Part shown: positions 36,415-47,801 of the stretch, piece after piece
Layout of the letters: each line of letters begins with the position of its first letter
Position numbering within the stretch: position 1 is the stretch's first letter
Assembly (NCBI GenBank): GCA_036785705.1
Contig: JAWUZG010000297.1
Span: forward strand, 310,001 to 374,000
DNA from: Acanthornis magna
Lineage: Eukaryota; Chordata; Aves; Passeriformes; Acanthizidae
DNA: 64,000 nt
Reading direction: 5' to 3'
Notes under the pieces: model-generated
The model's input: the letters and a program-made list of their open reading frames with translations, nothing else
Told to the model about the DNA's origin: nothing
Databases searched by the model: none
Translations under genes and position numbers: made by a program

Positions 36415-36429
36415 TAATTACATTTGCAT
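36415..36429 (+). promoter_or_regulatory. TAATTA plus octamer composite motif
   Basis: TAATTA (36415-36420) is separated by one base from a perfect octamer, ATTTGCAT (36422-36429). TAATTA is a homeodomain core and ATTTGCAT is the POU-family octamer. A composite at this spacing is plausible for enhancers active in neural or pluripotent cells, but both motifs are short enough to occur together by chance. Confidence 0.3.
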
Positions 36430-39400
36430 GTCTCTCCATAATTTGTACAGACCTCAATAACTAAATGGGTGATAATCCGTCAGCAGAATTGCAAAAGACC
36501 TTGATCCTTACATATGCAAACCCTCGGGCAGTATTTACAGTTTTCTAATAGTGTGTTGCCTTTCTTACTTGATTTTTAACTGAATAGAAGACACTGTTGA
36601 TGATATTAGCTTCACAAATAGTCTGTTGTGCAATGGATGAAGACACTTTGGGATGGATATAGGCAATCTGTCCCCTTGCTCCCTAGTGATTGCAAAGACA
36701 GATCTCATTTCTGGTTTAGTTATTTGAAACTGTCTGTGTCTTTATTTCACTGATAAGTCATTTTAAAAGCTGGAGTGAATGTTATTTTTTTACTCTTTGA
36801 AGGCCTGATCTCTTTGTGATGCTTGGATGGCCAAAAGATGGTGACTTAAACACAAATTAGGTACCTGCAGCACAATTTCTAATGGTGCAGAGGTGAAGCT
36901 GGGGAATTGGTGCTCACCCTCTGAAAGTCAGAGCACAGATTGACTTGCATGACTGGAGATACTCAGCACTTATAGTGCTGCTTTACGTATATTCATCTGT
37001 TTTCTCTTTTATTTGTTCTTCTCTTCAGGCAGCTAAAAAACTAAGCCATTCTAATTTAATTTCTTTCCTTCTTAAAAAATTTTTATAATCTGGTCTTCAG
37101 CTTTAGTGTAATTTTACCTCTTCTTTCATACTTACGTGAGTTAAATGCTTTATGTCTCTATTTCATGTAGGAAATGCCTCCAAGGGCATCCACTTACATA
37201 TAGCAATTTTGGTGCATCACCTCCGAATAATTCAGAGAAAACCTATCCATCATTAGATGAAATTTTGCACTCTTATCATTGCAGTGCTCACTTTCTGATC
37301 ATCTGAAAAGCTTTCAGACTCACCCATGAGTTATACAGCCATCACTGCCCATTTTCTAGCTGAATCCCTGTGTCTACACATGCTCCTGGCTCACCAGCTC
37401 TGCTCTTAGTCTCCCCCCAGAGCAGCACAGGGTGATTATATTTCTAACTCATTTGGCTTATCACATTTAAGACTCTACTTGAAGAGCAAGGTCTCCGCTT
37501 TACCACTGCATCATTATCTTCTGAAATATTTTTAAAATGTGCCATTTTAGCCCTATGTTATATGTTCTGTCCTCAGAACAAGGCAGCAAAACTGGAACAG
37601 GGAGAAAGGAAAATGCCTGCTGTGTTTCGAGTTAGTGTTCCTACTGGGACATATCTTTGAGGCAGGGCCATGTGGAGGTAGAGCAAATGGTGCAGGAAGG
37701 CACTTTGCTGAGTTGGAATGAAATATCACAAGCTGAAACAGTAGTTTCTGACCACCTGCCTGGACAAAGTGATTTCATCTGGGCTGCTATTGGAATTGTC
37801 CTTGTGTTGTTTGGCAACTCTTTGCAGCATCCTCTTTATATTATTTCAGTTTGTGCAGATGTTGTGAATAAAGAGAAACTAGGAGAAAATGAGGAGTATC
37901 TTCTCTTCCAGAAAAGCTTGTTACCTATGGCAAAATCCTCCAAATCATTACTCTTTTAGAAAGGGGCAGTCATATGCTGTAAATAATGAACAGTAATGAT
38001 AAAACATCTGAGAAGACTTAGATAAGAACATGTATTGAAAAAATACAATTATTATGGTCTGAGAGTTTTCACAGTGGGCGAAACCATGTACTTTATAATT
38101 TCTACTATTTAATTTTTTAATCGCGTTTCTTTCAAAGTTAATTTATTCTGATGAAGTGGGATATCTGCTGATTATTTAACATATCCATCTATTTTGTGAG
38201 CTTTAGTGTTGCCCTGAGTTTCATGTTAATTATATAGGACCATCACTATATTTAAAAACCAGTCTTCATTAAAAAAAACTAAATCATTAATATATCAGCT
38301 GTTAGCTGTACTTAACAGAGGTCTTCTGCATCTCTCACAGGCTTTATGAATTCTTAGGCTTGCAGTCCTTTCTGCTATTTATGTGTACTGAAGCAACCAT
38401 ATAATTTATCTGGTTTGGAGCTCCTTTCTTCCAGCATATTCAGAGCTTACCGGTATCACTAATAGGAAAACAGAAAGAGATTCATCCCTTAATTCCTAAA
38501 CATCTTGATAAATGAGCAACAGAACCTGCCAACTAGCTAATATAACATGGTATACAGACCGTGATATTAGGTATAAGAGGTTGATTTGGCCGGAATTTTG
38601 AGTATGTCATGTGACTTGTAAAGAGATGAAAATAAAAGATATTAAATACATAGCCTGCCTCAGTATTTTCCCCAGCACTCACATGGAAGTGACAACAGAG
38701 TTCCTGCTCTTCACTTCAGGTGTTTTATAAACTTGCCTACCTTCTTGGCTGCCACCAGTTGAAATGCTGGTGTGAGGAATTAGGATTGGATGCCTGGGTG
38801 ATGAGAAAATGAAAAGGATTGCTCTTCAAATGATTCTGAGGGGATGTGCAATAGAGCAGAACCCTTTTTGAAGGATTGGTTCAAAGGAAAACATAGGCTC
38901 AAAATAATGAGCTTTTAAAAACCTGTCTTACTGCTTGTGGTTCCTCACTGTGCTTCAGATATAATTCATATCAAGGTTTTAGGATTTATCATTACCTAGA
39001 CTACCCTGACCTCCATCAGTGCCCCGCCTACAAATACAGATAGTCTTTGTGTAGAATGCCTTCATACCCTCAAAGTTCTAGAAATTTCAGTAACATTAAA
39101 TAAATAATATTAAAGGCAAAAATTTCTGGCATTACCTAAAATTTTCCCCAATTACTATGAAGAGGAAGAAACTTGTATTTTGGCTTCCTTAATGCAGTAA
39201 GTGTTGGTTAAGTTGGATTTAGCTACTTGACTGTGTCATGATAGATAAAGATTAGAACTGTATAAATAAAATACTAGGCACATGGTTAATATTTTTCTAA
39301 CTAGAAGGCACAGCTAAAAAGTTTGGGTTTGTACATGAAACCAACTTAAATAGTCCTGAGTTTTGAAAATGCACCCATTTTCAGTTTTTTTTCTTCTTCT

Positions 39401-42400
39401 CCTTATTTGGTGAGGCTTCCTTTATTTTTCCAGGGATCAGCTGAGGAACACTGGTGCAATATTCCTCCCTGGCACTGGTGTCCCTTGTTCAGTGACACTG
39501 TGTGTCCCATGTGGTCATTCTCTCCAAGGGCGTTATTGTAACAGTATATTAGAATTTTTTTCCTTCCTAAAATTAGTCTAAGGCATTTCAAATACTTGGT
39601 CTTAAGGGCACAGCTGATTCATGTGGGAGCTTTTCAAGGGAAAAATGGTAGTAATGTGCCCAGATTCTGTTTTCCTGATGTGGGGAAAGGGCACTGAAAG
39701 TATTCTATGCCTTTGAAAATGCTTTTTCTTTTGGTCCCCAATTTACTTTGGTTTTTATTGCTTAAATATTGCCCACGAAATATTAGCCAGTTGTAGCGCT
39801 TGACTGAATTATGTGTAAGATGAGCTAAAAAACATGGTTCTTCCATGTTTCTTTGTGTCATTCAATAGCTCTGATCTGACTTCTGAAATCTATTTACACA
39901 TTTTTCTTGGAGTTTCATGACATCATCACATCTGTAGATTTAGGGGTCTGATGCAAATGATGATCTGATTCTGTTAAAATGATCAGTCTGCCAAAACATG
40001 AACAACATTTTGTATTCTCTCCATCTCTTACATGACTGAACAGATTCCAGTATTTTATGTTATGGACTTTGTTTTGAATCACACTCTTTTGTTGCATGCA
40101 TGAAGTTTTTTGAAACTTTCTTCTGATATATCAGTATTGGCAACAGCTGGTCCTCCCTTCCTTAAGTACCCAATACTTTTCACAAACTTTTTGACTCTTA
40201 AAAGAGTACTACTTGTGGGTTTTGTAATCATTTTAGCATCATGGTTTTTTTAGTTAAATGCCCACACAAATAGAAATTAAAGGAATCTTGGGATGATATA
40301 AAGTTATTTGGATTAATTAATCCCTATCAAAACTTCACTGAGCTATTTACATATGTATTATAGGTCAATATAGACCTCCATTTTATTTCATGTCTTTATG
40401 TAAAAACTTCTTTACAGCCTGGATATTTGCTTCCATGTGCTTTGCCTGTGAGCTCCAATAAGTATGACTCAGAGATGTTGCTTGGACTTTCATTTTTATT
40501 TTAAGCATAAAGACTATTGTAGTTCCAACAGATTATTATTTAAAAGTTGGTTTAAAAATACTAAACAGATAAATATTTAAGAAAACTCCTTTACCATGCA
40601 GCCCAATATTTCATAAAATATGTATAGTTTTTACTTCTACTCCTGCAGAGAATGTAAGAAATCATCTTATTTTGGTACCAGTATAATGTGTCAGAATAGT
40701 TGTGCTTTGTGGTCTAATCAAAAATATTAGCTGAAATGGGGAGGATGAGGGTCTTTATGGATTGCTATATGGACAGAAGAGATTTTTTGTTCTTTAGTAT
40801 AAAAGGAATCATCCAGTGATTCCATTGAAAATATTTAGTTTGAACACTGATATCGAAATATTGCACTGAAAGATAAACAGATGACTTCAGAATGATGGTA
40901 GCAAATGCAATTATGCTTCAACCCACAATAATCTTAAGTGAGATATTTTATTAAATGTTAATAACTTTGGGGACTAGACTGGTTTCTTCTTAGGTCTTTC
41001 AAATAAGAGTTATTCTGTGCAACAAGATGCTTGCAATGTAAAGGTGGAATGTGTACCAAGGGATGATTCTGAGGGCTTAAAACCATTTAAGATTTGTTAA
41101 TTTTCTGGAGTTGGGTTGACATGGTTCCATGAATAGGCACAAGGCCTGGAGAGTGGGATTAGGAAGGTTTCCAGAGGCTCTGAACTCATGTCAAGCAAAA
41201 CTGTCATGCCAAGCAGCTAAGTCAACTGAATAGGGAAAAGTCTTGGAAGTGCTTTATCAATGCATAATGTTTGTAAATTTTATTCAATTAATTTACAGCT
41301 GCAGGGCTCATGAGGCTGAGATTAAAGTTTTGTAAAGTTTTGATAAGGAAGCAGCCAAAACCAAACAAAAACATTTGATTAGCTTTGGATGTTTTTTTAA
41401 CAAGTTGGCAGGGGAACAAAATTGCAAGCAAGTATTTCAGAGGAAGGTGTACCCAGTCATGGGAGCTACTGTAGTCGGCTGGATTGGTAGCAGAATGCCT
41501 GCCAGGATCCTGCATGAAGTGCCTGCAGGTATGCTTGACATTTGCTTCCCCCTCTGCCAACAGGTGCCTCGAGGAAAAGCCATGTCCCAGAGAAAAGCCT
41601 CTGGAATTTAGTGCTACCAAAAGTACTTGCAAATAAACATTGTGCTTTAAATTCCTGTTATTTTTACGACAAGATTAAATAGAATTTACTTCAGACAAAA
41701 CATGAGTGATAAAGAAGATATGCCAGAAGATGCCCAAGGTGCTAGCATATGAGCTTTACAATTTATTTTTTTTTTTAATTTTAAATTATTGGGACGATCA
41801 GGCAAACACTCAACTTCTCCTAGAGTCCTTTGGATATGACTTGGCAAGATCACAGTCAGGGCTGCCACCCCCTTTCTCTGTTGATTGTGGCTGAGTTAGG
41901 AGAAATGGCGTTGCTTGTTGATATCTTACTTTTGTCCCTTATGTAAGCCCAAGAGAGAGCAGAATTCTGGAACCAAGCTTAACCTGAGCCCTCCCTCTCA
42001 TATGCAACGCGTCTTGCTGAGGGAGCAGTTTCTGTTCCTTTTAGTTGTATGCATTCATTACTTCATATTTGCATTACTGAAAAGAGCAGCATTTTTGTTG
42101 TTTTCTTACATGCATTGTTAATTTTTAGACTTGGGTTCCCATTCATCAGTATTGTTTCTTAATAACTGAGTGAATTATCCAGTCAGCTTTTACACTTCCA
42201 GTGATTGTGAAATTTGTATTTTATTTGCAACCTTCTCCCAGTATATCTACAAAGGAAAAGGAAATTCCATTAAAATCAAGTTATCACGTGGGAACCCACC
42301 TGCTTTTGCTGAAATATTTGGATTTATTTTGGGGAAATCTAAACAAAATGCTTCAATTTCTGTCAGGTCACAATAAAAGCAAGCAATTCAGTTTGTTAAG

Positions 42401-43270
42401 AGCATCTTTCAAGGGAGTGAGTGGTGTAGGCTTGATGCATTGGATTAATTTCTGAAATTACAGATGAGAATCTTCCCTGCACTGCTGCTGTTCTGGAAGA
42501 ACTTGAAGGCTTTGTAAGTGTAAATTGTGCCACGCACTATGGTTATTTGACGTTGAACTCATTGTTCATGGTTGGATGCTAAATATGTTTTGCAATGTCA
42601 TTTCCATAAAAGTTTGAAAAGAAGCAAGTCTTCCTTTATTAAGTAATGTTTCCTTCATAAATCCTGCTGACATTTTAGGATTGGAGGAAAAAGTGGAGAC
42701 AAGTAGCTTTCAAATTTCCTTCTATCTTAGAATAAGACTGTGACCAAGTGCCCAGACTTTCTGGTGAGGTTTGCATGCCTTCCACTGAGTTTTTTACACT
42801 GGGGCAGCAGGTGAAAGGCATCTGGGTTTGTCCTGGGAGAGTTTATAGAAAGTCTTAAAAGGCATTTTATAAAGTTTTACTGAAACTTTTTAAATTTTTT
42901 GCATGGCCCCTACCCAAGTTCATGATTGTGAAATATAATATAGGGATGAACATTCAATCCAGTCTACCTCTCCAATACAGAGGAGATACTAGAAGTTCAT
43001 TATTTGAATGCTTTGGCATGATTTTTGGTTCTGTGTGCTATTTGCCCGGTTTCATTCTGGTTTTCCATATTTCCTTCTTCAAATGTCTCTGTGGATTGTT
43101 CTAATGTAGTTTGGAAGTTGGCAGAGCATTGTCTTAAACCTGAAAGTTTTGGTATAGTGTGACATCCATTGTTTTCCGCTGTCACTAAGAGCAAAGAAAT
43201 CTTGCTGAGCTGTGAAACTGCACACTTAAAACCAAGTGCTGCATTTATGTGAAGTTAAACACATTCAATA
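36430..43270. other. Unannotated AT-rich DNA
   Basis: No gene or repeat family is recognised. Open frames up to 114 codons (41288-41632 minus) and 100 codons (37657-37959 plus) show no known domain. A strong acceptor-like TATGTCTCTATTTCATGTAG ends at 37170, but no donor follows. Confidence 0.55.
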
Positions 43271-43363
43271 TCAAACTTTGCACAAGATTCAGATTTTTCT
43301 GTCCTAACTTTGCATGAAAAAGATCATCTTTTTCTATCTTAACTTTGCGTGAAAGAAATGAAG
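43271..43363. repeat. 35-bp tandem duplication plus partial third copy
   Basis: The segments 43294-43328 and 43329-43363 share TTTTTCT-TC-TAACTTTGC-TGAAA with a 35-bp period. A shorter related piece (TCAAACTTTGCACAAGATTC) lies just upstream at 43271. The copies differ at several positions, so the duplication is moderately old. Confidence 0.75.
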
Positions 43364-46300
43364 AAGATTTCTCTGAAGTCTGAAAATATTTGGGTTTGCA
43401 TTCATTAATGTAGTGTCAGTATATAGATGACTTCTGCACTTTCAAAACAGGCTCAACTCCTCCCCCCGCAGTTTCTTTAGGGTGTTTAGAATGATCATGG
43501 TTTTTATTTCACTGAAGAGACAATACATTTCTTAAAAGGTAGCCATGACATATTGACTCCTTAATCACAGCAATAATTATACATGATTTTTCCATGTATC
43601 AGGATCAGCCTGTTTATTTCTGTGTGAGAAAAATAAATTATGTTTCTATATAGGATTCTTAAATGACGGTAGAAGAAAAAAGCAAAGCTCTGCTGGGAAT
43701 TGCATCTATTATTAAGACTCTCAGAGCATTAAAAGCATTAGAATAATAACCTGTTACAATAAACCAATGATATAGCTAAGCCCTCTCTTCTTGAAAAAGA
43801 GAAGTCTTGATTCATCGTTCAGGTGTAAATATATGTCACAGAAGTCAGTGATTTGGTAAGATATACAGTGATTCTCTGAAATTAATAAAACTTTAAAACA
43901 AAGATATTTAAAGCAGCAAATCAGGAACTGAAATGCCAGGAGTCATGGGAAAGATGGACTTGTTCTCATAAATAGTTGGTCTGGATTTTAATGAGACCAT
44001 TTTATAGCAGAAACAAAGGAATATTATATTCATTATGATAAAGATATTATGAGATGAAAAATTTTCTATGCCTACACAGCGTACTTGCTTTCTGATAGCA
44101 GCTGTAATTTGTGTGGGTTCTATGCAGTCAGTCCATTTTTAAGTCTGTTGCATTATTCCCTATATTACAAAATGCCCATATGTTGTTAGCTTCTATTTTA
44201 AGGGAATAAAAGTAAAAGCTGTTTCTGCGAAGTCTAGCGTAGAGACTAGGAAGGTGTTTCTGCTGTTTTAAATCAATTATATTTGTCTATAGCACTCAGC
44301 ATGGCCTCAAAAATAAAAGTTGTGAGGAGAGGGAGTAGGTTTCTTCACAACTTATCCTGAGCTATGTGTCCTGGAGAATTTTAATTTAGTTGGAAGAAAC
44401 TGATCACATGACTGAGGGCTCTGGGGCTCTCTGATATGCAGTTCCTCTCAGTCTTAGGGGCAGCAACTATTTCAGCAATAGTCTGCCTTTAAATGTTAAG
44501 GTCTGAGAGATGCACCCATGTTCAAGCAGGTACTATCTTTGTACTGTTGCATTTATCCTTTTGTTGTACTCCCAGTTCCCTGTAGCCTCTGCACTGCTCT
44601 TAGGCACTGCTTTTGCCTGACTCTGACCCTCCTCCCCTCCAAACACCTGGGAGTATAAAAAAGCCACCATTAGATCCAGCCCACTGTTTGTGTCCGGGGT
44701 GTGTTTCTTGTCAGTGCAGCCAGGGCCACTTCCACTGACAGCCATGCTTGGAAGAGTTACGGACGGTCAGAAGTGTGGTCTGGCAATGGTTTATTGATAA
44801 GAAGGCAATGGGGGTGGACAATGGACACTGCTGACATCTTCATTTAGGCATAAGAGCTGCAAGAACATTCTTTGATAGAGGCTGATTTTGAAAACAAACT
44901 TGCTCAGTGAGGAGGTGCTTGGTGAGGCTTCCCATATGAGAAATGTCCATCTTTGGGGTAAACAAGAACATAACAACAAAATAAGCAGTCCAACTGCTGT
45001 TTCAGGAAACTGGTTTATTGATTACTTATGGCAATTGATACTCTAAATGCAGTTAAATTCTGGTGGGCCAAAAGCAATATTTGAGAAAGCTGATCTTCCC
45101 ACGATTGACTGACACATGACATTGAAGCCTGATCCTTGTTCCTGGTTGACTTACAGCTAAGACTTCACCCTGTTTTGTAGCTTCTCTTTAAAACACATCG
45201 AGTTTTTTAATGAGATTTCAGGAAATTACTGTGTTTTTCAGTCATCCCTTTTACTTTCTTTGGTTTTGTAACTTACTGATAATATACTCTTACAAAAAAT
45301 AGCTGTCTGCAAATGGTAGATAATGCGAGGGAGATGTAGTGGCCTGTAAACTTTCTTCTAGAGAAATTTAACTCTGAGTTCAAGGCAGTCTGATTGCCGA
45401 GAAGATAAGCTATGGTCAGTGGTGTGTTTATGAGTACAGAGATCTTCCTGCTATGGGAGCACTTGACAAGAAACAGAGAAGGCATGTGAAGAGCTAAATA
45501 TGCAGCAAGACTGTTTATATCCTCCTGACTACTTCGCTCCTCTGCCTATGCAGAGATTTCCTAATTTTCTGTCTTTATTCTTCTCCTTGATTTTATGTAG
45601 CTTAATCCAGGATTGCTTAGGGCAATTTGCTCATTATAGTGCAAATGTTTTAGTCTCTCTCTGTTATGAAGCAAGTTCCCTTTACTAAATTATTTTCTCA
45701 TGTCTGTGCGTTCTTTGCCCTGCCTCAAGTGGGGACTAAAGGAACAGATGTACTGCATATATACTGCATATCATTTTCATGTCTGCTGCAATATTTCTGT
45801 GTTATAGTGCAGAGAAAGACAGTGTTGTAGAGTAGTAGTTTAAACTTGTCGTAGTTTATCTTGCAAAGAAGAAAACAAATATTAACAAATGCTTTATACT
45901 TGTTATTCTGTAAGTTATCCAGATTTGCTGACTTCTACCTCAGCATTTCTATTTGTATCCTAACTATCATAATATCTTTGCCTTTTTAAAAAAAATACAT
46001 CCTGTCTCCCCAGTATGGAATGATTTGCAGTACTTCCTCACACATGTTAGCTAAAATCCCTGAAAGGCAGCTTGGGATAAGGGTCATCTTTTGTAGTGGC
46101 AAGAGGCTGCAGAATTTTTCAGCATTCAGTCAAATGGAAAGGACTTTCAGTTCACTGTGGGAAAGAGAAAAGTGCACAATCTTTGGTGAATCTTCCTGTT
46201 ACTAACTGATTTTGAAAATATGTTAATTAATGTGATGAATTGTTACTCTTTCCATTTAATAGTTCAATTACAAAAGTCTGCTGAGAGCAGAGAGCAAAGC

Positions 46301-46519
46301 ACACAGGTGTTCACCAAGCAGTGTGTGTGTGGTAGCTCGGCAGAGCCAGGGCTGGCCTGTGCAGGTGCCCACACTGTGCCATCTGAAGTGTGTTTGTCAC
46401 AGGGATCTCACACCATGTGGAGGGTGTATGCTGTACGTCCTGCTACTGCTGTCAGCAGCTGGATGACACTTAAAAGGCACAGTCATGGGCATGCCAGAAA
46501 GAAAGTTAGATTGGCATTC
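43364..46519. other. Unannotated DNA
   Basis: No gene or repeat family is recognised. A plus-strand frame of 110 codons at 46220-46552 has no known domain and runs into the TAAT-rich block that follows. Confidence 0.55.
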
Positions 46520-46625
46520 AAGAGGTTAATTAGAATAGGAAAGAGCAATTAAAGGGACGTGACGATGTCTTCATAAAACTGTAATTGAGCGCTCTTCATT
46601 AAACGATCTCATTAAATGAGGCAGA
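46520..46625. promoter_or_regulatory. TAAT-rich block, candidate conserved enhancer
   Basis: Five homeodomain-type cores lie within about 100 bp: TTAATTAG (46526), CAATTAAA (46547), GTAATTGAG (46581), CATTAAACG (46598) and CATTAAATG (46610). They sit with GAGCGCTC and ACGTGACG in otherwise high-complexity sequence. This is the look of a deeply conserved vertebrate developmental enhancer. No expression or alignment evidence is available, so the call is inference. Confidence 0.3.
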
Positions 46626-47750
46626 GGATTTTTTGTTGTTGAAATTCTGAACTTGCTGTTAAGATTCTCTAATCAGCTTTCTGAAAGGGGAGTTATTACA
46701 ATACCATAACTTTTGAAACCTTTTATTGTTCTCAAGATACTGCGAGGTGTGTTTTGTGTGGATGTATTTTCCTTGGCATCAAAATGGAGAAATGGAAATA
46801 ATAATGTTGCTTGTGTATGAATGTCACGAGTCCATTATTTTTATTTGCCCCACCTATGAGACAAATGAAGGTTTAGCTCCTAGTTTCAGTAATTGCATCC
46901 TTGTATTATGTATGTTGTGTGGTAATGTGGCTGCACATGCAGAATACAAATCAATACCTTAACAGCAAGTAACAGATGGATGGCTCCTGCGAAAGAACTT
47001 TGTTGTCCATTTATTGATCACAGTTATGTTAACAGAGACATACCATAACTACCAGTGCCAAAATAAACATCAGTTTAAATAATGGTCCTGTGAGAACAGG
47101 ATTGTTGCTGGTTTACTTGGTGAGAGCAGTCTTGTCAACTGCTCGACTGATTCTTAAATTCTCTGAACTTAAACAAAGAGCAGGAATGTTTCAGAGAGAT
47201 GTTTGTGTTGTATAAAATACCTTAAATATTGTGAAGAATTAAAGCATTTAAATCACAACAAATAAAACCTCCTATGGAAAAATATTAAGTAAAAAGAGGC
47301 ACAGTGAAATGCTGCTGATTTAAAACCAACCAAAAAAGAAGTAATCGTTTTACCTAATGTGATGCTGTTCATATTCCTGCTGTGTATCATTGGCTCAATG
47401 ATTTCTGTTGGTTTTCTTTTCTACCTCTGGATATAAGACCCACAGAACTGCAGGGGCACATGGAGAAAGGACAGCAAAACTCAGTCTGCATCAAGTATTT
47501 CTGTTGTAGAAAGTAAGCAAAATGAAAGCAGATGGAAAAGCTTCATATCACTCTAAGTCCCTTACCATGACCCTCGATACTGTGTGCTGCAGCGGTAAAC
47601 GCCCACACAGTGATTCGGTTACTAATTATTTTTGAAGTTATTGATGTCCTTCCAAAATCTTCTAAAGTGATTTACATGTGTGAGTGTGTGACATACATTT
47701 CATGGATATGTTTGTGCTCTTGTTTTGTCTCGCTCTCTGTTTTGCACTGT
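46626..47750. other. Unannotated DNA
   Basis: No feature is recognised. SOX-like ACAAAG/ATTGTT motifs occur near 46995 but are common by chance. Confidence 0.5.
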
Positions 47751-47801
47751 GGCCCCAGCTCTGTGACGGCCCCAGCTCTGTGACGGCCCCAGCTCTGTGA
47801 T
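47751..47801. repeat. 17-bp minisatellite, three copies
   Basis: GGCCCCAGCTCTGTGAC occurs at 47751, 47768 and 47785 with only the last base of the third copy changed. The array is GC-rich against an AT-rich background, and the near identity of copies suggests recent expansion. Confidence 0.95.

Noticed and set aside
37171..37300. Open frame after a strong acceptor at 37170, reading protein-like (NFGASPPNNSEKTYPS)
   Set aside because: Two of three frames are open for a while and no convincing donor follows before the stop, so there is no exon end. Treated as chance.
41288..41632. 114-codon minus-strand open frame
   Set aside because: No recognisable domain or splice signals; a second frame on the other strand is also open over the same bases.
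46220..46552. 110-codon plus-strand open frame
   Set aside because: Composition looks random, no domain; the 3' part overlaps the TAAT-rich noncoding block.
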